64,000 bases of DNA, from positions 62,001 to 126,000 of the forward strand of contig NZ_SDIF01000005.1 in the NCBI RefSeq assembly GCF_004122735.1, in the 5' to 3' direction. Of this stretch, positions 56,838 through 64,000 are shown piece after piece (positions within the stretch are counted from its first letter, which is position 1; each line of letters opens with the position of its first letter). The translations under genes and the position numbers were made by a program. Source of the DNA: Streptomyces sioyaensis. GTDB taxonomy: Bacteria > Actinomycetota > Actinomycetes > Streptomycetales > Streptomycetaceae. Under the pieces are notes generated by a model. The model searched no databases. It was not told the origin of the DNA and saw only the letters and a list, made by a program, of their open reading frames with translations.

Positions 56838-58733
56838 GTGCGCGACATCAGCGTTCCGGCCCTGGCGGCTCCACTGCGGACCGGCGGTCTGGCCGATTCC
56901 GTTTTCGACACCGCCACCCACCAGCCGGACTTCGCGCAGCTCGCCCGTCGCGATCCCATGGCCGGCGGCGGCTGGCAGGAGGTGTCGGCGGCGGAATTCC
57001 GGGACGAGGTCCTGGCGCTGGCCAGGGGGCTGCTGGCGGACGGCGTCCGGCCCGGCACCCGGGTCGCCCTGATGGCCCGGACCCGGTACGAGTGGACGCT
57101 GTTCAGCTATGCGCTGTGGGCGATCGGCGGGCAGCTGGTGCCGGTCTATCCGACCGCCTCGGCCGAGCAGCTGCGCGCCATCCTGACCGGGGCGAAGGTC
57201 ACCGCGATCATCGTGGAGAACGAGGCACAGGCCATGACCGTGGCCGAGGCCTGCGACGAACGGGTGCTGCGCCGGCTGTGGCAGCTGGACCTGGACTGTG
57301 TGGAGCGACTACGGGAGGAGGGCACCCGGCTGCCCGAGGCGGATGTCCACCGGCTGCGTCATGCGGTCGACCCGGAGGACATCGCGGCGATCGTCTACAC
57401 CTCGGGGACCACCGGCCGCCCGCGCGGCTGTGTGATCACCCATGCCAACCTCGCCGCCGAGTGCGACACCCTGTACGCGGGCTGGGGCGGGCTGCTGGCC
57501 GCGCCCGGCGAGCGTCCGTCGCTGCTGGCCTTCTTGCCGTTCGCGCACGTCTACGGGCTGATGGTGCAGGTGGCGTGCCTGCGCGGCGGGGTCAAGCTGG
57601 CCCATCAGCCCGATGTGTCGTCGAGCGAACTGCTGCCGGCCCTGGCCTCGTTCCGTCCGACGTTCCTGTTCGCGGTGCCGTACGTCTTCGAGAAGATCTG
57701 CACCCGCGCCCGGCAGGCCGCGGAACGGGCGGGCCGGCAGCGGACGTTCGACGCGGCGATGACGGTGGCGGTGCGCTACGCGGAGGCGCTCGCGGAGCAG
57801 GAAGCGGGCACCGGGCGCGGCCCCGACCCGTTCCTGCGCGCCCGCCACGCGCTCTACGACCGGCTGGTGTACTCGCGCATCCGCGAGATGCTGGGCGGCC
57901 GGGTGCGCACGGCCGTCTCCGGCGGCTCACCGCTGCTGCGGGAGCTGGGGCTGCTCTTCGCCGGTATGGGGATCACCGTCTACGACGGGTACGGCCTGAC
58001 CGAGACCTGCGGCGCGATCACCGTACAGCCGCCCGGCAGGGTGCGGTTCGGGACGGTGGGCCTGCCGCTGCCGGGCAGTGCGGTGCATCTGGCGCTGGAC
58101 GGCGAGGTGTGGGTGCGGGGTGCGGTGGTGTTCGCCGGCTACCTCGACGAGAGCGGCGGCCCGGGCGGCGGGCTGTACGACGGCTGGCTGGCGACCGGTG
58201 ACCTCGGGCACCTGGACGAGCAGGGCTATCTCGTCATCACCGGCCGCAAGAAGGACGTCATCATCACCAGCAACGGCAAGAGCGTGGCGCCGCAGGGGCT
58301 GGAGCAGCGGCTGTCCGCCCATCCGCTGATCTCGCAGTGCGTGGTCGTCGGCGACAACCGGCCCTATGTGACCGCGCTGATCACCCTGGACCCGGACGCG
58401 CTGGCGCACTGGCGCAAGCTGCGGGACGAGCCGAGCCCGGGCAGCACGGCGCCCTCGCCGGAGGAGCAGTTGCAGGCGGAGGTGCGGCGGGCGGTGTCGC
58501 GGGCGAACGCCTCGGTGTCGCGGGCCGAGTCGATCCGCGCCTTCCGGGTGCTGCCGGGCGAGTTCAGCCAGGAGTCCGGGCTGGTGACGCCGTCGCTGAA
58601 GCTGCGGCGGGCGGCCATCGTCGGGGCGTACGCGGCGGAGATCGAGGCGCTGTACGCCCAGGGCCGCAGCGAGGAGCCCGAGTCGCGGCGGGAGCGCCGC
58701 CGCTGGGCGGCGGCGAGCCTGTACGCACGCTGA
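56838..58733 (+). CDS. Long-chain acyl-CoA synthetase (FadD15-like)
   Basis: 631-residue adenylating enzyme activating fatty acids with CoA. Motifs: YTSGTTGRPRGCVITHAN (A3), GYGLTETCG (A5), WLATGDLGHLDEQGYL (A7), GRKKDVIITSNGKSVAPQGLE (A8). The GYGLTETCG and GKSVAPQGLE forms are those of FadD15/ACSL-type synthetases. GTG 56838 follows AAGGAGG; the frame is open further upstream but without coding character. Divergent from the YidC-paralogue operon. Confidence 0.87.
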   Translation: MRDISVPALAAPLRTGGLADSVFDTATHQPDFAQLARRDPMAGGGWQEVSAAEFRDEVLALARGLLADGVRPGTRVALMARTRYEWTLFSYALWAIGGQLVPVYPTASAEQLRAILTGAKVTAIIVENEAQAMTVAEACDERVLRRLWQLDLDCVERLREEGTRLPEADVHRLRHAVDPEDIAAIVYTSGTTGRPRGCVITHANLAAECDTLYAGWGGLLAAPGERPSLLAFLPFAHVYGLMVQVACLRGGVKLAHQPDVSSSELLPALASFRPTFLFAVPYVFEKICTRARQAAERAGRQRTFDAAMTVAVRYAEALAEQEAGTGRGPDPFLRARHALYDRLVYSRIREMLGGRVRTAVSGGSPLLRELGLLFAGMGITVYDGYGLTETCGAITVQPPGRVRFGTVGLPLPGSAVHLALDGEVWVRGAVVFAGYLDESGGPGGGLYDGWLATGDLGHLDEQGYLVITGRKKDVIITSNGKSVAPQGLEQRLSAHPLISQCVVVGDNRPYVTALITLDPDALAHWRKLRDEPSPGSTAPSPEEQLQAEVRRAVSRANASVSRAESIRAFRVLPGEFSQESGLVTPSLKLRRAAIVGAYAAEIEALYAQGRSEEPESRRERRRWAAASLYAR

Positions 58734-58945
58734 GCGCGCAGGGCGGAGCGCTGGTGCGGGCCCGAACCGGGCATACGGCATCCGGCGCACGTCACCCGTT
58801 CACCCGGTCGGGCCCGCACGCGGCACCGTAGCAGTGCCGCGGCGGGCCCGGCCGTTATTTGTCCAGGGGTGAGGACCCACGACCGTGGGGCCCGCGCGGC
58901 ATTTAGCGTCCGGTGGCATTCCAGTAAGACGAACCGGGAGGCCGT

Positions 58946-59590
58946 GTGCGGATCCTCAGCAACTCCGCAACATCCGGGCGGGCCATCGCCACCGGACTGG
59001 TGGTAGCCGCGCTCGTGGCGACACTGGCGGCACTGCTGCTGCCCGTCCAGCTCTTCGGCGAGACCGCAGCCGCGGCGACCACCACGCTCACGTACGACGA
59101 CGACGGCGGGGGCACGGTCACCACCCGCTACGGTCCGCTCACCGCGATGGACCGGGACTTCGTACGCAAGGTCAAGCTGGCCGGGCTGTGGGAGCTGCCC
59201 TCCGGCCGGATGGCGCAGCAGCGCGGGACGACCGCCGCCGTCCGCACGGCCGGCAACCACCTCGTGGCGGGACACACCGAGCTGGACCAGCGGTCGAACG
59301 AGGCCGGGCGGGCACTGGGCATCGACCTGCCCACCGAGCCCAACGTCGCCCAGCAGGGCTGGCTCGGGCAGCTCAAGGCCGCCCAGGGCAAGGAGTTCGA
59401 CGCGACGCTGGCCGAGTTGCTGCGCCGGGCCCACGGCAAGGTCTTCGGGCTGGTGGCCCTGGTGCGTGACCAGACCAAGAACACGATGGTGCGTGCTCTG
59501 GCGGACCGCGCCAACGACGTCGTGCTGGACCACATCACGGTCCTGGAGAAGACCGGTCGGGTCGACTTCAACACCCTGCACCACAGCTGA
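58946..59590 (+). CDS. DUF4142-family exported protein
   Basis: 214 residues. An N-terminal hydrophobic segment (IATGLVVAALVATLAALLLPVQ) is a signal peptide or anchor. The rest is the helical, ferritin-like DUF4142 domain (GPLTAMDRDFVRKVKLAGLWELPSGRMAQQRG, VRTAGNHLVAGHTELDQRSNEAGRALGIDLP). Function of the family is unknown. GTG 58946 has GGGAGG close upstream. The next gene, also exported, follows 100 bases later. Confidence 0.75.
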   Translation: MRILSNSATSGRAIATGLVVAALVATLAALLLPVQLFGETAAAATTTLTYDDDGGGTVTTRYGPLTAMDRDFVRKVKLAGLWELPSGRMAQQRGTTAAVRTAGNHLVAGHTELDQRSNEAGRALGIDLPTEPNVAQQGWLGQLKAAQGKEFDATLAELLRRAHGKVFGLVALVRDQTKNTMVRALADRANDVVLDHITVLEKTGRVDFNTLHHS

Positions 59591-59690
59591 CCTTGCGCAG
59601 GCACCCGCACCGGGAGGCGCCCGTCACGCCCCTCTGTGAAACGAAACAGGACGACGACACCCCTCACATCGGACGAAGCGAAGTGATCTC

Positions 59691-61205
59691 ATGAGGCAAC
59701 GGCAACAAGCCCATAAACGCTCGCGTTTGACGAACAGAATGCTCGTGGGGGCCAGCGCGCTCCTGCTCGGCGGCGGCGGTCTGGCCGTGGTCGCCACGAC
59801 CGCGCTGGCCGGCAACTCCCACCCGGAAGCGGGCTCCGGCCACCAGCACACGGTTTCCGCCTCCTACACCATCTCCTGCCCCGATGTGGGCGAGCGGCTG
59901 CGCAAGGTGCCGCACAGCGCCCAGCTCCCGGTCTCCAAGGGGCTCTCCTCGCTCGACCGGCAGGTGCACGACGCCTACCACAAGATGATGGGCGGCAGCG
60001 GCAGCAACGTCCTCAGCGGGCTCAAGGCGCAGCGCCAGAAGACCATCAACATGATGGTCACGGCGATCGCCAAGAACACCAAGCGGCCGAGCTACCTGCT
60101 CAAGATGAGCGGCTGCACCATGAAGCCCATCAGTGAGGGCGCGGGCGCGGGCGGCAACGACTCCACGAAGTCCGTGAAGGACGGCTGGTACCAGGGGCAG
60201 ACGCAGAACCAGACCCAGGGCCAGACCCAGGACCAGACCCAGGGGCAGGACCCGAACCAGAGCGGCCAGCAGCAGAGCCAGGACCCGAACCAGAACGGCG
60301 GCCAGCAGCAGGGCCAGCAGGGCGGTCCCTCCCCCGACGACTTCGTCGACATCACCACGGTCCAGCCGAACGCGGACGCCCCGCCGTTCGCCGCCCCCAA
60401 GGGAGGCAACGCCACCACGGGCAGCTTCACCACCGAGTGCGGCCGCAATGAGGACGGCCACTTCAACTCCGACAACGTCATCGTGACGCCGGGCGTGAGC
60501 AACGGCGCCCACCACACCCACGACTACGTCGGCAACAAGGCCACCGACGCCTTCGCCGACGACAACAAGCTCGCGGCTTCCGACACCACCTGCACCAACG
60601 GCGACCAGTCCACCCACTACTGGCCGGTGCTGCGCAAGCTGGACGGGGCCGCGGAGCAGAAGCCGGGAGCGGCGCAGGACGCCAACGTCGGCACGACGCT
60701 GACGCCGGCCACGGTGACCCTGAAGTTCCGGGGCAGCCAGGCCGGCCAGGTGACCGCGATGCCGCGCTTCCTGCGGATCATCACCGGTGACGCCAAGGCG
60801 TTCACCAACGGCACGAAGAACGCCAACGCCTCGTGGAGCTGCACCGGGTTCGAGGACCGGCAGCTGAAGGACAAGTACCCGCTGTGCCCCCAGGGCTCGC
60901 AGGTCGTGCGCACCTTCGCGTTCCAGAACTGCTGGGACGGCCGGGACATCGACAGCGGCAACCACCGCGACCACGTGGCGTTCTCCGACCAGAACGGCAC
61001 CTGCCCCAACGGCTTCAAGGCGATCCCGCAGCTCACCCAGCGGATCACCTACGACGTCCCGCAGGGCGACAGCTTCGCGGTGGACAGCTTCCCCGAGCAG
61101 CTGCACAAACCCGTCACCGACCACGGTGACTTCATCAACGTGATGCCGGACGACCTGATGAGCAAGGCCGTCGACTGCATCAACGGTGGCCGTAACTGCA
61201 CCTGA
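59691..61205 (+). CDS. Secreted DUF1996 protein with Gln/Asn-rich linker
   Basis: 504 residues. Signal peptide (SALLLGGGGLAVVATTALA). A first domain of about 130 residues (ISCPDVGERLRKVPHSAQLPVSKGLSSLDRQVHDAYHKM), then a repetitive Q/N/G-rich linker of about 45 residues (QTQGQTQDQTQGQDPNQSGQQQ), then a C-terminal DUF1996 domain with paired cysteines (TECGRNEDGHFNSDNVIVTPGVSNGAHHTHDYVGN, SSYW-type YWPVLRKLDG, GNHRDHVAF). DUF1996 is found in actinobacteria and fungi as secreted, possibly carbohydrate-acting proteins. A strong terminator follows. Confidence 0.82.
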   Translation: MRQRQQAHKRSRLTNRMLVGASALLLGGGGLAVVATTALAGNSHPEAGSGHQHTVSASYTISCPDVGERLRKVPHSAQLPVSKGLSSLDRQVHDAYHKMMGGSGSNVLSGLKAQRQKTINMMVTAIAKNTKRPSYLLKMSGCTMKPISEGAGAGGNDSTKSVKDGWYQGQTQNQTQGQTQDQTQGQDPNQSGQQQSQDPNQNGGQQQGQQGGPSPDDFVDITTVQPNADAPPFAAPKGGNATTGSFTTECGRNEDGHFNSDNVIVTPGVSNGAHHTHDYVGNKATDAFADDNKLAASDTTCTNGDQSTHYWPVLRKLDGAAEQKPGAAQDANVGTTLTPATVTLKFRGSQAGQVTAMPRFLRIITGDAKAFTNGTKNANASWSCTGFEDRQLKDKYPLCPQGSQVVRTFAFQNCWDGRDIDSGNHRDHVAFSDQNGTCPNGFKAIPQLTQRITYDVPQGDSFAVDSFPEQLHKPVTDHGDFINVMPDDLMSKAVDCINGGRNCT

Positions 61206-61220
61206 GTGAGGCAGGCAGGA

Positions 61221-61255
61221 GGTGCCCCTCAGGGAGAGCTTCCCTGGGGGGCGCC
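61221..61255 (+). terminator. Terminator after the DUF1996 gene
   Basis: 15-bp stem GGTGCCCCTCAGGGA / TCCCTGGGGGGCGCC with two wobble pairs and a five-base loop, followed by TTCTG. Confidence 0.75.
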
Positions 61256-61750
61256 TTCTGCGTGGCGCCTCCTGGTGGCGCCTTCTGCGCTCCGGGGGTG
61301 CAACGGCGGCAGGGGGAGTCGGGTTCCGGGCCCGGCGGCGGGGCCTGGTTCCGCCGGCGTGGGGGCCGGGATCCACTGGCGCGGCGGCCCGGGAACTCCG
61401 GCGCCGCGGCGGCCGGGAAGCCAGGACCGGAGCGGTGGCCCGCAAGCCCCACGCCGGAGCGACGGTCGTCCGTCCGGGAAGCAACGACAGAGAGCGGCGG
61501 TCCGCACGGCATGACGGAGCAGCCCCCCGGAAGAAGCCACAGCCATGACGCACATGACGCACATGACGCAGATGGCGCAGATGGCGCACGTGACGTGTAT
61601 GACGCACACGACGAAGCAGCGGCCCCGACCCCGGTGTTCCGGGATGCGGGACCGCTGCGTTGCGCCGGGTGGCGGGCGGTGGGCCGGTGGGCTCTCGCCG
61701 GGCCGGACGGCTGTCAGCTCAAGGGACGTGGTGCGTCGTCAGCCGGTATG
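61256..61750. other. Gene-free stretch with 9-base tandem repeats
   Basis: About 500 bases between the DUF1996 gene and the PucR gene, reading as non-coding on both strands. Repeats of GGCGCC-TTCTGCG type lie at 61250-61290. A degenerate tandem array of the 9-mer ATGACGCAC runs over 61545-61614, giving repeats such as MTHMTHMTQ or HDAHDAHDA in different frames. No promoter or RNA gene is evident. Confidence 0.5.
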
Positions 61751-62806
61751 TCAAAGGCCGTTGACGCGGGCCTCGCGGGCCATGCCCAGCGGGCGGATGG
61801 AGGACGCGACCGCCCTGGCACGGCGGCCGGCCCGTGCGCGGTAACTGCGGACGTGCGCCATCAGGCGACGGCTGCGCAGCGCCATCTCCAGCTCGAAGCG
61901 GGTCCGCGGATCGCGCAGCACCGGGCCGAAGAGCTTCTCTATCTGACGCAGGCGGTAGCGGACCGTCTGCGGGTGCACATGCAGCAGCTTGGCGGCCTCG
62001 GGGGCGCCGCCGCCCTCCAGCCAGGCCAGCAGCGTGACTTCGAGGCGTTCGCTCTGCCGGGGCGTCAGCTCCTCCAGCGGGCCGAGCCAGCGGGACGTCA
62101 GCGCGTCCGCCAGCGACTCGTCCTGGAGCAGCAGCAGCGCCGAGAGGTGGTCGTCGACGAACGCCGGCCGCGTCTCCGGGCCGACCCGGCCGGGAGCCAG
62201 CGTGAGCAGATAGCGGGCCCAACGCAGCGACGAGGCGGTGTCGGTGGCGGGCACCACGTGTCCGACCGCCGCCGGCCGTCCCTTGAGCGCCGCCTCCAGG
62301 CGGCCCCTGGTCTGGGTGGCCGGGTCGGGGACGAACAGACAGGTGTAGCCGTCGACACTGCCGATGAGGGCGTGCCCCAGTGCCGCGGCCAACTGCGGGG
62401 CCTCGGCGGGGGTGGCAAGCACAACGGCCTGGAGGGTGTCGGGGATGGGCCAGCCGGCCGCGCGGGACAGCTCGGTCAACCCCTCCTCCGGTACCTCGCG
62501 TTGTCCGGCGAGCACGTCGAACAGGTCCTGGCGAGCCCGGGCCACGGGCATCGGGGTCACCACAGAAGGTCCTGCCGGAGGTTTACTCTCCGACTCTTTT
62601 TGGTACCCAAGAACTGTCAGCAAGGCCTGTTCAAGCGCCCAATGTGCCTCTTCTACGGGAGTATCCCCGAGAAGTGCGGACAATGCGGGAAATCCGCGTT
62701 GCAACTCCGCGACCAACTTCTCGGCGAGATCCGGGAGTTCATTTCTGACTACCCGGGTCCACTCGCCTCGGGGACGCGACCAGATGCGGTTCAGGAGATC
62801 ACACAT
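61751..62806 (-). CDS. PucR/CdaR-family transcriptional regulator
   Basis: 351 residues. The C-terminus is the PucR-type helix-turn-helix (LLAWLEGGGAPEAAKLLHVHPQTVRYRLRQIEKLFGPVLRDPRTRFELEMALR); the middle is a GGDEF-like/CdaR sensor region (DTLQAVVLATPAEAPQLAAALG). ATG 62806 has GAGG upstream. Members respond to purines or sugar acids or to fatty-acid signals. It is divergent from the b-type membrane protein gene at 63128, which may be a target. Confidence 0.82.
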   Translation of the reverse strand: MCDLLNRIWSRPRGEWTRVVRNELPDLAEKLVAELQRGFPALSALLGDTPVEEAHWALEQALLTVLGYQKESESKPPAGPSVVTPMPVARARQDLFDVLAGQREVPEEGLTELSRAAGWPIPDTLQAVVLATPAEAPQLAAALGHALIGSVDGYTCLFVPDPATQTRGRLEAALKGRPAAVGHVVPATDTASSLRWARYLLTLAPGRVGPETRPAFVDDHLSALLLLQDESLADALTSRWLGPLEELTPRQSERLEVTLLAWLEGGGAPEAAKLLHVHPQTVRYRLRQIEKLFGPVLRDPRTRFELEMALRSRRLMAHVRSYRARAGRRARAVASSIRPLGMAREARVNGL

Positions 62807-63127
62807 CGCTACCTCGATCCTGGCGGGGATGCGGCTGTTACGGGGGGTGGCGCACCCCGTGCGCCTGATTGGGCATCATCCGGAGTCGTGCCGCGCGCCC
62901 GCGATGCCACTGCAGGAATTTGTCACAGCGCGATAAACCTTACGAAATCCTGAACACGTTCGTAGATGCTTTTGACATCCGGATTACGGCCCTGCGTATC
63001 CACCCGGTTACAGAATGTTTAGTGTTACCGGGGGTCACCCGAACAAAAGCCCCGGGGCAAATACCGCCGCTGGGAGATTTCATGGAAATTCGCATCCCGT
63101 ACCCGTGCCCGAACACCGGGAGGATCG
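62807..63127 (+). promoter_or_regulatory. Divergent control region of PucR and heme-b-like genes
   Basis: 320 bases, clearly AT-richer than the flanks. TTGACA at 62972-62977 is a good -35; TATCCA at 62997 is a spaced but weak -10. GGTTACAGAATGTTTAGTGTTACC (63006-63029) is close to an inverted repeat (GGTTACA / TGTTACC, one mismatch), just downstream of that promoter, and could be an operator. No ORF is convincing. Confidence 0.45.
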
Positions 63128-63883
63128 ATGTCGACTCCGCGTCTGCAGACCCGTCAGGGCCGCCGCGCACACCGTGCCCGGTCCTCGCCACTCGTGCCTC
63201 GTCCCCGGCGCCCTCCGAACGAACCCGGGCCGCCGGCCCGCCGACCGGCCGGCGGCTTCGCCGGAACCGCCGTACTCCGCCCGGCGCTTCCGGCCGCACT
63301 GCTGCTCTTCCTCGCCGTCCTCATGCGCTCCGGCGCGATGGACGGCTTGCTCAACTTCCTTGACTACGGCGCCGGGGTGCTCGCGCTGGTCTCGCTCTCG
63401 GTCACGGTGTTGTGGGGCCTGGCCGCCACCGACCGCATGGTGCTGCACTCCGGCCACCGGCTGCTCGCCCAGGCCGTGCACCGCGGCACCGGCGTCGCCG
63501 GCCTCGGCTTCCTGGGCCTGCACATCTGGGTCAAAGTCACCGAGGGCCACACCGATGCGACGGCCGCCGCGGTGCCGTTCACCGATGGCGCCCGCCCCGG
63601 ACTCATCGGCCTCGGCAGCCTCGCCGCCTACGTGTTCATCGCCGTGGCGGTGACCGGCGCGGTGCGCGGCGCCTTCACCGGCATCACCGCTTCCCGGTGG
63701 TGGCGGGCGCTGCACATGAGCGCGTACGTCGCCTGGGGGCTGGCCCTGGTGCACGGCCTCAGGGCGGGCCGCCCCGCGACCGGCTATGCCCTCGTCGGCT
63801 ACGCCATCTGCCTCACCGCGGTGGCCGTACGACTCGCGCTGCGGCTGCGCGACACCCGCAGGAACTCAGGAGAACTCCCATGA
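63128..63883 (+). CDS. Heme-b-like integral membrane protein
   Basis: 251 residues. A basic, proline-rich N-terminus of about 45 residues precedes six hydrophobic segments (PALPAALLLFLAVLMRSG, GAGVLALVSLSVTVLWGL, GVAGLGFLGLHIWVK, GLGSLAAYVFIAVAVTGAV, YVAWGLALVHGLRAG, YAICLTAVAVRLAL). Histidines fall in or near them (HRGTGVAGLGFLGLHIW, WWRALHMSAY, LVHGLR), the pattern of ferric-reductase-like and cytochrome b membrane anchors. ATG 63128 has GGGAGG. The stop overlaps the next ATG (ATGA), so it likely works with that redox protein. Confidence 0.65.
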   Translation: MSTPRLQTRQGRRAHRARSSPLVPRPRRPPNEPGPPARRPAGGFAGTAVLRPALPAALLLFLAVLMRSGAMDGLLNFLDYGAGVLALVSLSVTVLWGLAATDRMVLHSGHRLLAQAVHRGTGVAGLGFLGLHIWVKVTEGHTDATAAAVPFTDGARPGLIGLGSLAAYVFIAVAVTGAVRGAFTGITASRWWRALHMSAYVAWGLALVHGLRAGRPATGYALVGYAICLTAVAVRLALRLRDTRRNSGELP

Positions 63884-64000
63884 CCGCCCCCGCCCCCACC
63901 CGCATGCTGCCGGCCGTCACGGGCCCGGAGCCCGTCCCCACGCTGGCGTCGCTGGGCCCGCCCCGGCTGCTGGCCGGGCTGGACGAGATGCCCCGCATGG
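63880..64000 (+). CDS. Start of a redox protein gene, truncated by the window
   Basis: Only the first 40 codons are visible: MTAPAPTRMLPAVTG, then PTLASLGPPRLLAGLDEMPRM. The ATG overlaps the preceding stop (ATGA at 63880-63883). Genes of NuoF/Fe-S flavoprotein-like proteins commonly follow such cytochrome-b-like anchors in Streptomyces and begin similarly (RLLAGLD), so I suggest an electron-input subunit; the fragment is too short to prove it. Confidence 0.4.
   Translation, partial: MTAPAPTRMLPAVTGPEPVPTLASLGPPRLLAGLDEMPRM

Noticed and set aside
61545-61614. Short tandem array as a CRISPR
   Set aside because: Units are 9 bases with no spacers and no cas genes are present anywhere in the window; the Cas4-like nuclease stands with a helicase, not with Cas proteins.

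Overview
The window reads as a chromosomal segment of a Streptomyces or close relative. It is strongly GC-rich, third codon positions are almost all G or C, and GTG and TTG starts are common. It also encodes an SsgA-like sporulation protein, a CslA/GlxA apical-glycan pair, a DUF1996 secreted protein, a PAS-GGDEF-EAL protein and a gene with a rare TTA (bldA-type) codon. No phage, plasmid, integrase, transposase or CRISPR array is visible. Function calls come from motifs and family knowledge; no database search was run.

Layout. 1-5.4 kb: a surface-glycan-like run (5'-truncated sugar-phosphate transferase, GT4 glycosyltransferase, ATP-grasp protein, flavoprotein) with two tiny ORFs in its junctions. 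5.5-8.4 kb: a conserved hypothetical gene divergent from an HTH/TPR regulator, then a histidine phosphatase. 8.5-12.8 kb: three tightly packed genes encoding a four-cysteine PD-(D/E)XK nuclease, an unknown protein and an SF1 helicase, which look like a split Dna2-type machine. 12.9-14.2 kb: a small unknown protein, a PrimPol-like protein with a TTA codon and the first of three identical tRNA-Lys(CTT) genes. 14.3-18.9 kb: a secreted zinc protease, a GGDEF-EAL protein and a luciferase-like oxidoreductase.

19-28.4 kb: a catabolic island. Two maleate-isomerase/EutA-type paralogues (one lacking the second catalytic cysteine) are divergent from a 2-hydroxyacid dehydrogenase and an amidase. A DUF3830 protein, an EhuBCDA-type ABC importer and an IclR regulator follow. 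Similar palindromes lie before the importer and the regulator. The usual ectoine hydrolase and deacetylase genes are absent, so the substrate is open. 28.4-32.7 kb: two more tRNA-Lys genes around an acyl-CoA ligase and an SsgA-like protein translationally coupled to an unknown protein. 32.7-33.9 kb: a gene-poor stretch ending in a structured leader. 33.9-39 kb: cslA-glxA convergent with a GH6 cellulase (cslZ type). 39.1-40.4 kb: a sortase-like protein without catalytic residues, coupled to a small anchored protein.

40.6-48.8 kb: a HAD phosphatase and a minus-strand operon for uptake and oxidative breakdown of an aminoethylphosphonate-type compound (FAD oxidase, phosphonatase-like HAD, ABC importer) with a PhnF-like GntR regulator. 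48.5-53.8 kb: a small GntR, a 24-residue leader ORF, a ROK regulator divergent from a Gfo/Idh/MocA dehydrogenase, and an AraC regulator divergent from an MFS exporter. 53.8-54.2 kb: a long imperfect palindrome between convergent genes. 54.2-64 kb: FAH-family hydrolase, YidC paralogue with a small membrane partner, acyl-CoA synthetase, DUF4142 and DUF1996 secreted proteins, PucR regulator, and a heme-b-like membrane protein coupled to the start of a redox gene cut by the window edge.
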